Shown: one piece after another, positions 24,256 through 33,868 of the stretch
Layout of the letters: every line of letters begins with the position of its first letter
Numbering within the stretch: position 1 is the first letter of the stretch
NCBI GenBank assembly: GCA_030686995.1
Contig: CM060704.1
Span: 110,924,542 to 110,988,541, forward strand
Source of the DNA: Artemisia argyi
Taxonomy: Eukaryota; Streptophyta; Magnoliopsida; Asterales; Asteraceae
Direction of reading: 5' to 3'
Length of the DNA stretch: 64,000 nucleotides
Program-made: the position numbers and the translations under genes
The notes under the pieces: model-generated
What the model saw: only the letters and a program-made list of their open reading frames with translations
Databases searched by the model: none
Told to the model about the DNA's origin: nothing

Positions 24256-24930
24256 TGTTGGAAAATTTAGTGCACTTGAGGGATCAAATCATACTTGGGA
24301 ATGGGTTTGGAGGTACGGAGTGTACACCCATAAAGTCCCTGATTACCCTGACTCAATAGTGGTTGTGCTAGTGTGAATCTGATTCTGCTGATGCATGAAT
24401 CTGATTCTGCTGCTAGTGTTGTGAATCTGCTGCTAGGATTCTGCTGCTAGCTGATTCTGCTGATAGGATTCTGCTGCCAGCTGATCGTGCTGCTAGCTGA
24501 TTCTGCTGCTGATAGCATTCTGCTGCTAGTGTGAATCTGCTGATAGCATCAGCAATTCTGCTGCTCGGTTTTAACCACTGATTCCTACTATTATGGAAAG
24601 TATTATGATATAATTAATGGGCCGTTAATTATATATAATTCCATGGGCTAGGGTTTTGAGTATTCTCTATTATAAATAGAGGTCATAACACATCTGCATG
24701 TATATACGAAATTACAAAACCCTAAACACTTGAATACGCATCTGGTTCTTGGTTTGTGCCTAAAACAAGAACATCACTTGATCTTATCCCATAGAGATAT
24801 TCGTGTAACCCAGGCATAGGGTCGAATAGTTTCTATTGGAAAGTGATACCACGATTTCAAGTGAATATCCGGTACCTTATTGATTATCTTAACCCTAATC
24901 TGGGAACTTGTTAACACTTAATAACCAACA
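24256..24930 (+). repeat. Copia 5' LTR
   Basis: 675 bp. It contains a minisatellite of GATTCTGCTGCTA units (about 24375-24565) that differs in copy number from the 3' LTR (651 bp), and a TATA box TATAAATA at 24671-24678. AATAGTTTCTATTG at 24825-24838 is the exact complement of CAATAGAAACTATT at 24933-24946, just downstream of the LTR. Confidence 0.93.
24671..24678 (+). promoter_or_regulatory. TATA box of Copia 5' LTR
   Basis: TATAAATAGAGG lies 257 bp before the LTR end. Transcription would be expected to start about 30 bp downstream, near 24705. The same box is present in the 3' LTR. Confidence 0.6.
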
Positions 24931-24957
24931 ATCAATAGAAACTATTAGTGATAATCA

Positions 24958-27900
24958 ATGGCTGCTGCTATGAGACAAATAGCTGCTAACTTTTTCAAGT
25001 TGGAAAAGTTTGAAGGTGTTGATTTCAGAAGATGGCAAAAGAAGATGCACTTCTTGTTATCAAGTATGAATGTGGTTTATGTTCTGACAACTGAGATTCC
25101 AGAAGATTTTGGAGAAGATGCTACTATGGATCAGATGAGGGCAAGAAGCAAATGGGAGAATGATGATTATGTTTGCAGAGGTTTAATTCTCAATGGTATG
25201 TCTGATTCTCTATTTGATATTTATCAGAATGTTGAAACTTCTCAAGAACTATGGGATTCCTTGGAAGCCAAGTATATGGCTGAGGATGCATCAAGTAAGA
25301 AGTTCCTTGTAAGTAATTTTAACAATTACAAAATGGTTGATTCTAGACCTGTCATGGAACAATACAATGAACTTCTTAGTATACTTGGTCGATTCACACA
25401 ACACAAGATGAACATGGATAAGGCTATTTCAGTCTCTTGTATCATCGATAAACTGCCTCCTTCTTGGAAATATTTCAAGCATATGCTTAAGCATAAGAAG
25501 GAGGAGTTAACTCTTGTTGAGTTGGGCAGTCACTTGCGCATTGAGGATTCACTCAAAGCTCAAGACATTGACAAGCCAAAGAGTAGCACTGCTACTGGTC
25601 CATCAGTTGTCAATATGGTGGAGCATAACAACTCCACCAAGTACAATGACAACAAGGGCAAGCGTAAGCATCAAGATAACACCAAATCTGATCTTAACAA
25701 GAAACCTAAGGTGACTTGTTGGAAGTGTGGGAAACCTGGACACTTCAGGAAAGATTGCAAGGGTGGTAAAGTTGGAAACAAATCCAATGGATCAGGCACA
25801 GGTGAAGGGAATGGTAACACCAATTCTCTGAAAGGTCAGAATGTGTTTAATAAGTCTTTTAAGATTTATTATGTTACATATATATCTGACATTTACTTTG
25901 TGCAGGATGATGATGTTGCGTGGTGGGTTGACTCTGGAGCAACAATTCATGTATGTAAAGATAGAAGCTGGTTCAAGACCTATGAGTCAATGAATGATGG
26001 TTCTATTCTTCATATGGGAAACGAGTCAACTGCCCTGGTGCATGGAAAAGGATGTGTTGATTTGAAGTTTAGTTCTGGAAAGATTGTTTCTTTGTTTAAT
26101 GTTTTACATGTTCCTGATATTAGAAAGAATTTGGTTTCTAGTAGTGTTTTGAATAATTGTGGTTATAAACAAGTTATTGAATCTGATAAGTTTGTTTTGT
26201 CTGAAAATGGTGTGTTTATTGGTTTTGGTTATTTGTGTAATCAAATGTTCAGACTTAATATTGTTCATGATAATATTGATTCTGCTTTTATATCTACATC
26301 TAAACTTTATGATTCAAACCTATGGCATGCAAGACTTGGCCATGTACATTTTAAAAGAATGCAAGATATGTCCAAGGATGAATTAATACCAGCTTTTGAT
26401 ATGAACACTGAAAAGTGTAAAACTTGTATGTTGAACAAGATAACTAAGAAACCTTTTCAAGGAGTAAAACGTGAAACTAAAGTTTTGGAGTTAATTCACA
26501 GTGACCTTTGTGATTTACATGCTACTCCCTCTTTGGGGAATAAGAAATACTTTGTGACTTTTATTGATGATGCTTCTAGGTTTTGTCATGTTTATTTATT
26601 ACATTCTAAAGATGAAGCATTAGATAAATTTAATGTATTTAAAACTGAAGTTGAATTACAACAAAGTTCCCTGATCAAAAGATTAAGGACTGATAGGGGA
26701 GGTGAGTACATGGATACTCTGTATTTTCAGTCTGTTGGTATAATCCATGAAACAACTGCTCCCTATACTCCTCAGCAAAATGGTATTTCTGAAAGGAAAA
26801 ACAGGGTGCTGAAGGAGATGGTTAATTCCATGTTGTCCTATTCAGGGCTGAGTCAAGGGTTCTGGGGTGAAGCTATGTTAACAGCTTGCTATTTATTAAA
26901 TAGGGTTCCCAACAAAAGGAACAAAGTTACCCCTTATGAACTTTGGACTAAGAAGAAACCTAACCTTAATTATCTTAGGATATGGGGTTGTAGGGCTGTT
27001 GTAAGACTCCCTGATCCAAAGCAGAAAACTTTGGGAGAAAGAGGCATTGAATGCATCTTTGTTGGATATGCTGAACATTCCAAGGCATATAGGTTTTATG
27101 TTATAGAACCTAATGAGTCTGTTTCAATTAACTCAATAATTGAATCAAGGGATGCACTCTTTGATGAGAACAGATTCTCATCTATCCCTAGACCAAGTCA
27201 AAGGATTCCAAATGGAACCAATGACAATGGTGTTTCAGAAGTATCTGATGAGGTTCCTGATGAGGTTGTGGAACAACAACCTGAACCTGAGCTCAGAAGG
27301 AGCAATAGGGTGAGGACTCCAAAGTCATTTGGACCTGAGTTTCAATTATACTTAATTGAAGGTACAAGGAGTGAGGTCTCTGACCAATACTCCTATTGCT
27401 TCATTGTGGAGGATGATCCCAAAACATTTGAAGAAGCAATGAAGTCCCAGGATGTTGCTTTCTGGAAAGAAGCAATAAATGATGAGATGGACTCTATTAT
27501 GGGCAATAACACTTATGTGTTGACTGATCTACCACCTGGTTGCAAACCTCTAGGTTGCAAATGGATTTTCAAAAAGAAAATGAAGGTAGATGGAACTGTT
27601 GAAAAGTTCAAGGCAAGATTAGTTATTCAAGGCTTTAAACAAAAGTCAGGAATAGACTACTTTGATACTTATGCTCCAGTGGCACGTATCAGTACCATAA
27701 GATTGCTAATTGCTTTGGCATCAATTCACAATCTGATTATTCATCCGATGGATGTGAAGACAGCTTTCTTGAATGGTGATTTAGATGAGGAGGTTTACAT
27801 GAACCAACCTCAGGGCTTCATCATGCCTGGCAATGAAAACAAGGTGTGTAAACTGATTAAGTCTCTTTATGGACTAAAACAGGCACCTAAGCAATGGCAT

Positions 27901-28290
27901 CAAAAGTTTGATGACGTGATTTTGTCTAGTGGTTATTTACTTAATCAAGCTGACAAATGTGTATATAGTAAATTTGATGAATCTGGTAAAGGAGTCATCA
28001 TTTGTCTATATGTTGATGACATGTTGATCTTTGGCACTGACCAAAATCAAGTTGATCTTACAAAAGAATTTTTGTCATCAAAGTTTTCCATGAAGGATAT
28101 GGGGGAGGCTGATGTTATTCTTGGTATTAGGATTAAACATGAAAGTAACAAAATTTCTATCTCTCAGTCTCATTACATTGAGAAGGTGTTGAGAAAATTT
28201 AATTACTTTGATTGTACTCCTGTGAGTACTCCTATGGATACAAGTGAGAAGCTAATGCCTAATACTGGTAAAGCTATATCTCAACTTTAG
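24958..28290 (+). CDS. Copia gag-pol polyprotein (gag, PR, INT, RT), ended by TAG
   Basis: 1110 codons, starting only 28 nt after the LTR at ATG GCT GCT. Order as in Ty1/copia elements: gag with FFKLEKFEGVDFRRWQKKM near the start; CCHC zinc knuckle CWKCGKPGHFRKDC (residues 254-267); aspartic protease with WWVDSGAT (Asp at 325); integrase zinc region (H457, H462, C487, C490) and first catalytic Asp at 516 (HSDLCD), followed by TDRGGEY; RT with YVDD at 1018-1021. The frame ends at TAG (28288-28290) just before YSRVIGCLMYAMTCTRPDIA, where relatives have a sense codon, so this is a nonsense mutation and not the natural end. The polyprotein would normally be cut by its own protease and assemble into cytoplasmic particles. 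Confidence 0.93.
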   Translation: MAAAMRQIAANFFKLEKFEGVDFRRWQKKMHFLLSSMNVVYVLTTEIPEDFGEDATMDQMRARSKWENDDYVCRGLILNGMSDSLFDIYQNVETSQELWDSLEAKYMAEDASSKKFLVSNFNNYKMVDSRPVMEQYNELLSILGRFTQHKMNMDKAISVSCIIDKLPPSWKYFKHMLKHKKEELTLVELGSHLRIEDSLKAQDIDKPKSSTATGPSVVNMVEHNNSTKYNDNKGKRKHQDNTKSDLNKKPKVTCWKCGKPGHFRKDCKGGKVGNKSNGSGTGEGNGNTNSLKGQNVFNKSFKIYYVTYISDIYFVQDDDVAWWVDSGATIHVCKDRSWFKTYESMNDGSILHMGNESTALVHGKGCVDLKFSSGKIVSLFNVLHVPDIRKNLVSSSVLNNCGYKQVIESDKFVLSENGVFIGFGYLCNQMFRLNIVHDNIDSAFISTSKLYDSNLWHARLGHVHFKRMQDMSKDELIPAFDMNTEKCKTCMLNKITKKPFQGVKRETKVLELIHSDLCDLHATPSLGNKKYFVTFIDDASRFCHVYLLHSKDEALDKFNVFKTEVELQQSSLIKRLRTDRGGEYMDTLYFQSVGIIHETTAPYTPQQNGISERKNRVLKEMVNSMLSYSGLSQGFWGEAMLTACYLLNRVPNKRNKVTPYELWTKKKPNLNYLRIWGCRAVVRLPDPKQKTLGERGIECIFVGYAEHSKAYRFYVIEPNESVSINSIIESRDALFDENRFSSIPRPSQRIPNGTNDNGVSEVSDEVPDEVVEQQPEPELRRSNRVRTPKSFGPEFQLYLIEGTRSEVSDQYSYCFIVEDDPKTFEEAMKSQDVAFWKEAINDEMDSIMGNNTYVLTDLPPGCKPLGCKWIFKKKMKVDGTVEKFKARLVIQGFKQKSGIDYFDTYAPVARISTIRLLIALASIHNLIIHPMDVKTAFLNGDLDEEVYMNQPQGFIMPGNENKVCKLIKSLYGLKQAPKQWHQKFDDVILSSGYLLNQADKCVYSKFDESGKGVIICLYVDDMLIFGTDQNQVDLTKEFLSSKFSMKDMGEADVILGIRIKHESNKISISQSHYIEKVLRKFNYFDCTPVSTPMDTSEKLMPNTGKAISQL

Positions 28291-28863
28291 TATTCTAGGG
28301 TGATTGGCTGCTTGATGTATGCCATGACTTGTACGAGACCTGACATTGCTTTTGCTGTGGGTAAACTGAGCAGGTATACTAGTAATCCTAGTGCTCATCA
28401 TTGGCAAGCAATTCAGAGGGTTTTTAAGTATTTGAAGAGAACTAGGGATTATAGTCTCTCATATACTGGTTATCCTTCTTTATTAGAAGGATACACTGAT
28501 GCAAGTTGGATCAGTAACACTGAAGACAATTCGTCTACTAGTGGCTGGGTATTCCTACTTGGTGGAGGTGCAATTTCTTGGGCATCCAAGAAACAAACTT
28601 ACATCACCAGTTCAACCATGGAATCTGAATTTGTAGCTTTAGCTGCTGCTGGCAAAGAAGCTGAATGGTTGAAAAACTTGCTTCTTGAGATTCCATTGTG
28701 GCCTAAACCTATAGCACCTATTTCTATCCGTTGTGATAGTGCTGCTACATTGGCAAAGGCTTATAGCCAGATGTACAATGGAAAGTCTAGACACTTAGGT
28801 GTTAGGCATAGCATGATTCGTGAGCTTATCATGAATGGGGTGATATCTATAGAGTTTGTTAAA
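28291..28863 (+). pseudogene. Copia RT end/RNase H, first part
   Basis: The frame continues directly from the TAG and carries the Copia RNase H signatures TDASWISN, SSTMESEFVALA and CDSAATLAKA, then SRHLGVRHSMIREL. It breaks off after EFVK at 28863, where the CACTA element has inserted at an AAA codon. Confidence 0.93.
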
Positions 28864-31078
28864 CACTACTACAAAAACAGCTATGAAGACCCTTTAATAA
28901 AGACTGGTTTTATAAAAAAATTTCTTCATAGTAAAGGAAAAGCAAAAATGGAAGAAACAAAGACTAGTTTTGTAGAAAAAACCAGTGACTATGATCCAAA
29001 ACACATAAAAACTGGTTCTTTTTAAAAAAAACCACACTCTTAACATAATCAAATAGACCGACACATTCTCTAAAATTTTCTAATTCCCTTTAAATATTTT
29101 TATTTGTCCCGCCCAAGTGTTTCACCAAAAAATTTCATTCTCCCTCAATTTCAAATTTTCCATTATCTCTCGTATTCCACCAATCTCATTATTCACTTAT
29201 ACTTTTCATCTCATTTTATTCCTACTCCATCTATTCTCAATCACTAACCATAGACCATTCAAATCCAACTATGGCTCCCTATCCTCCCAAGTCACGGACC
29301 ACAGTTCCAAGTCATTCACCACTAATTTCAAGTCCGCGAGTCTACAATCAGGTATTTAAAGGTCTTATATCTTCAATTCTGTAACTAATTTGAGATGTAC
29401 ATGGTTCAATTTGTTCTTTTGTTGATTTTTGAACTTAGGGTTTATGTGAACCCGAATCTCTATAACCTTATAACATTAGATCTGCTACAATTGATGCTTA
29501 TCACATGTATATTTCATGTATTATTTTATCATTACATGCTTAATTTGCAATATTACATGTTTTGTTATAGGACTTGTGATAACTTGTTTGGTTATGTTAA
29601 AAAAGTAAATATTTTGCATAGTTCTGGAAAAATGGCCTTGTAACCTAAAGGGAAAATAGCAAAACTGGATTTGGGGCTGTTTGAGTCACTTCAGAGCTGT
29701 TATGTCACTTAAGATTGGAATTTGGGGCTATTTGACTATCTAGGGGCTGTTTTAGTCACTTATGGGTTTTTAATATGCATGTTCATGGTTGTACTTGGTC
29801 TGGAGGTTGAATAGTTCTTATTATTATTTTCTGAATTTGTGATTGTTAATTAGTTTAGGGATTGTTGTAGTCAATCAGGAGCTGTTTTATATGTGTATTT
29901 ATGCTTTTTATAATCCACTTTAGAGTTGAGTTATATGTATGTCATGGTTGATTTAGTCAGTTAAGGATTCAAGTTTGTAGTTTTTGTTTAAAGTGCATCT
30001 TTTAAATATATTCATCAAGTTTAAATGGTGTATTTGTGATTGCTAACTATTTATTCATTATGTTATAGCCAACAGGCGTACTTTGGAGTAAAGAAGTACG
30101 AGTGGCACAAAAAAAGGTGGCTTTGTATGTGTAAGTAGCAATAGTTCAGCAGGTGGATGTAGCATTAGTTCACTAGCTAGTTCAGGATGTTGTTGTACCA
30201 GATGATACGCTCCTAGATTCAAACATACGATCCTTTCCTAGACCGGGTAGAGACGACGAGGTGAGATGTCACATTGGTGATGAGTTATCATATCATACGA
30301 TTCTAGATGCGCCAAACATTGTTGGTGACGATGTTTCCATTGAAAACTCACAAACACGACGGGCCCAAATGCCACCAAGCCTCGTCCTATTCATCCATCA
30401 CAGCGGGAAGAGATTTGGGTTATTGATACTTAGTACGTGTATGCACTTGTGCATTATAATACTAAATGAACTATGAAATTTGTACTAAATTGTTTCTATT
30501 ATGTAGGTTTGTTGACAATCCAGGTGTTGTTTGTTCCTTGTCTTCTATGTTGAAGAACTCATTTTCATGGTCCTTGGAATGCCTGGACACATGTTGATCA
30601 AGATTCTCATTATGTATTATGGACGCTTCTCAAGGTTTTATATTACTATATTGTATAACTTAAAGTAATAAATGAATTAGAAGTGTTAAGATGATAGATT
30701 TACACATTCAAGTTGTCTGTCTCATGATACGATATTAACTGTTATGTTGTTGCTGCAGCAAAATTTCTTGTTTACTGAAATGATAGAAGTTCGTTCACAG
30801 CATGACATGACCAGGTAACATAGTGAAAACATTTCTTTTTTGCTTTCACAATAATTCATATATTTTATAGCTAAAATAAAATCTAATATGTGGTTCTTAA
30901 CTGCTGTTGCAGTACATAATTCAGTGTCATTGGTTAAGCTTAACAAGCATGCATTAAATATATAGTCCAGGTATGATGAATGCTTGGTTTATTCGTACAA
31001 AATCACATGTATGTTCGTTTCATTAGTCTTAATCTAGAAATTAGATATGTACATATTTTTACCGTAGCAGCCACTAAC

Positions 31079-31255
31079 TAGAGGTGGCAATTTGAGGCCC
31101 ATTGGTTAAACATAGTTCTAGTTGGGTAAATATCTAGTAGGGGATGGGTCTAGTTGGGTCTCCCTTTATATTATAGATGAGTTTAATTCGTTATTTGATA
31201 GAAAGTGCAATTATATAATAATTACCCAACGGGTCTAGCGGGTTAATATGTTTTA

Positions 31256-31307
<52 letters not shown>

Positions 31308-31324
31308 CCTTTAATAAAAAAAAC

Positions 31325-31366
<42 letters not shown>

Positions 31367-31525
31367 CGGACCAAAACCCATCTAGACCCGGACCAAACCC
31401 ATCTACACGGGACCTATTTAGACCCATGTTTTTAGAAGACCCATCTAGACCCAGACCCATATAGACCCAAATCTATTTAGACACATGAGCCAAACCCTAC
31501 CGACCCACCTATTTTGCCACCTTTA
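31079..31525. mobile_element. hAT-like MITE nested in CACTA
   Basis: The termini TAGAGGTGGCAATTTG and ATTTTGCCACCTTTA are imperfect inverted repeats of the TAGAGGTGGCA type. The interior holds a T run (about 31261-31305), an A run (about 31328-31360) and ACCCATCTAGACCC repeats. A clean 8-bp duplication was not seen. Confidence 0.65.
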
Positions 31526-31599
31526 CTGTACACAAAGAAGACTTGGAAATCTGTTTTACTTTCATTTCACAAGCGATTTGAACATATCTATAAAAAATA

Positions 31600-31759
31600 C
31601 TACCTCCGTGCCATATTAAGTGTCCAGATTCTATTCTAACCAATGAGATGAGACTTTAGTGGGTATAAATTATATTTGATTGGTGAAGAGCGTAGTTAGT
31701 GGAATTTTCTAAAACTTTGTGCATGATGTAAATGGACACTTAATGTGGGACGGAGGGAG
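31600..31759. mobile_element. Stowaway-type MITE nested in CACTA
   Basis: Begins CTACCTCCGTGCCATATTAA and ends TTAATGTGGGACGGAGGGAG, with TA on each side (31598-31599, 31760-31761). 160 bp. Confidence 0.92.
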
Positions 31760-32589
31760 TAGTCACTATGTAGATGCATGATTGTCACTTTCATTACTTG
31801 TCTTGACTTAATACTCAATTTTGTGTTTGTTCCTGAATGTAGAGAGTCTCACAACATTGTATAGTGCATTTGTTATTTTCGTATGATTTGTGACTGTTAT
31901 ATATGGGTAATATCGGCTATACAAATATCAATTTTAACTAAAGCTTGTTTTTAAACAGGTTGAAAATATGGCCTTTTTTTGTGACTGAGATACTATTCAT
32001 CAGGTTTGCACACTTGGATATTCTCAATGAAAACTACCCTAAAAGAGACGAGCTCGTACGCATGGTACAAGTACTAAAAGTTGAAAAGGAAGATAGAGAT
32101 CTAATTGATATTGGAGAGAAGCAACCTTGAGAATAGAATATATTTCTTAGCTAATGAACTATGTGTTAGCTTCTCATTTTGTTTATGTAGAAATAATTGC
32201 GATGATAGAAAACATAGTTGTAGTTGGTCATATTCGCTTCAGTTAGAAAGCTACACTTAAATTTATTTGTAGATTATGGAATTTATGAAAATTGGAAATT
32301 TGTGAAAAATTTAGAATTTATTTTTTTATTATTATTATATTTTTTTATATTTTTTTTTGAAAAAGAAATTCGCACCAAGACTGGTTATGACATATAAACT
32401 AATCTCTTTATTCTACAATAGAGACGTGCTTGTGCTGAAAAACTGGTTTAGATGCTCTTATTAGAAACCGGTTGTGGAACCGGTTTCTATGTGCATTGCT
32501 TATAGAGATACCTCCTCACAGAGAGTAGTTCTGAAACCAGTCTTTATTGGCTATTCTAACTAGTCTCTATGAACCTTTGTGTAGTAGTG

Positions 32590-32685
32590 AAATCTCAACA
32601 AAACTTAGCTGATCACTTGACGAAGGGTTTGGCTAGAGACTTGGTTTTGAAGTCTGCTAAAGGGATGGGTTTAAGTCCTACTTAG
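32590..32685 (+). pseudogene. Copia RNase H, last part
   Basis: After the CACTA element the frame resumes in register (AAA TCT CAA...), giving SQQNLADHLTKG and ending at TAG 32683-32685. ADHLTKGL is the expected end of Copia pol. The two parts join exactly if one AAA duplication and the CACTA are removed. Confidence 0.92.
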
Positions 32686-33217
32686 TCACTGAATGCAAGG
32701 ATACCCAACTCCCTTCTAAGGAAACTTGGAAGCTGAGTTCAATGTGGAAAGCTGATCATTTAGTGGACTGAAGCACATGTATCACAAACATCCCAAGGTT
32801 GTGCTTGTTATCTGCTGGAAAGGAGGATGAAGTCATAACTTCTTAATGGTTAATTTTCTTTGAAAAAGTGATAAGCAGGAGCATGAATTAAAGATGAACC
32901 ACCTATGTGAATGTTGAAGTTTTGCCGCTTCAGGAAGCTTTGGACTTTTAGCTTTTACAACATTTATGAATTGGATATGGACACATGGCTTGTATAGTGT
33001 CAGGAGTATTTTAGTGTTTGAAAACTTGTGTGTATTTATCATCAGGTATTCAAATGGGTTGAAGGGTTCAATTCTTAGAACACCCTGATTCTCGAATATT
33101 TGAAAGTATATGTACTAATGTGGAAATTCAATCCTTAGGATATTTTCATTTATGCACTTGTTTTGTTTTGTGTTTAATTTTTCATGCAAAGGAGGTGAAC
33201 TAAATCCGGGTCATGTG
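32686..33217 (+). other. Copia 3' non-coding region and polypurine tract
   Basis: Untranslated interior between pol and the 3' LTR. The polypurine tract AAAGGAGGTGAA (33188-33199) lies 18 bp before the LTR rather than next to it. The intervening ATCCGGGTCATGTG (33204-33217) is identical to the host DNA to the left of the 5' LTR (24242-24255). Confidence 0.75.
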
Positions 33218-33868
33218 TGTTGGAAAATTTAGTGCACTTGAGGGATCAAATCATACTTGGGAATGGGTTTGGAGGTACGGAGTGTACACCCATAAAGTCC
33301 CTGATTACCCTGACTCAATAGTGGTTGTGCTAGTGTGAATCTGATTCTGCTGATGCATGAATCTGATTCTGCTGATGCATGAATCTGATTCTGCTGCCAG
33401 TGTTGTGAATCTGCTGCTAGGATTCTGCTGCTAGCTGATTCTGCTGCTGATAGCATTCTGCTGCTAGTGTGAATCTGCTGATAGCATCAGCAATTCTGCT
33501 GCTCGGTTTTAACCACTGATTCCTACTATTATGGAAAGTATTATGATATAATTAATGGGCCGTTAATTATATATAATTCCATGGACTAGGGTTTTGAGTA
33601 TTCTCTATTATAAATAGAGGTCATAACACATCTGCATGTATATACGAAATTACAAAACCCTAAACACTTGAATACGCATCTGGTTATTGGTTTGTGCCTA
33701 AAACAAGAACATCACTTGGTCTTATCCCATAGAGATATTCGTGTAACCCAGGCATAGGGTCGAATAGTTTCTATTGGAAAGTGATACCACGATTTCAAGT
33801 GAATATCCGGTACCTTATTGATTATCTTAACCCTAATCTGGGAACTTGTTAACACTTAATAACCAACA
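33218..33868 (+). repeat. Copia 3' LTR
   Basis: 651 bp, same ends as the 5' LTR. It differs from it by a shorter GATTCTGCTG tract and by single bases within CCATGGACTAGG, GGTTATTGG and CTTGGTCTT. Confidence 0.93.

Larger units (their letters stand above)
29272..32130 (+). pseudogene. Degenerate multi-exon gene inside CACTA, unrecognised
   Basis: Short open segments are separated by plausible GT-AG introns. ATG at 29272 opens MAPYPPKSRTTVPSH and ends at CAATCAG/GTATTT. An open stretch near 30190-30360 reads VVVPDDTLLDSNIRSFPRPG. After a frame change, KPRPIHPSQREEIWVIDT (30375-30435) and HGPWNAWTHVDQDSHYVLWT (about 30565-30625) follow, and a last piece at 31945-32130 is Lys/Glu-rich. The position in a CACTA element suggests remains of an accessory transposase (TnpA-like) or a captured host gene. 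Neither is confirmed, and the frame is broken. Confidence 0.35.
28864..32589. mobile_element. CACTA (En/Spm-type) transposon inside Copia RNase H
   Basis: Ends CACTACTACAAAAACAG and TTTGTGTAGTAGTG are inverted (CACTACTACA), and a 3-bp duplication AAA flanks the element (28861-28863 and 32590-32592). Subterminal repeats of type ACTGGTTT/AAACCAGT occur at both ends (about 28905, 28960, 28983, 29010; and 32385, 32440, 32466, 32480, 32535), as expected for transposase-binding sites in this superfamily. The length is 3726 bp. No DDE transposase (TnpD) is present. It carries degenerate exons (29272-32130) and two MITEs. Confidence 0.95.
24256..33868 (+). mobile_element. Ty1/copia retrotransposon with nested CACTA
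   Basis: LTRs 24256-24930 and 33218-33868 begin TGTTGG and end CCAACA. The 5-bp duplication is ATGTG (24251-24255 and 33869-33873). The paralogous LTR at about 41088-41112 shows the uninterrupted site (GGTCATATGGGTTGCAG). Outside a variable GATTCTGCTGCTA tract the LTRs differ at only three sites in about 560 bp, pointing to recent insertion. The element proper is about 5.9 kb once the CACTA insertion (28864-32589) is set aside. Confidence 0.95.
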
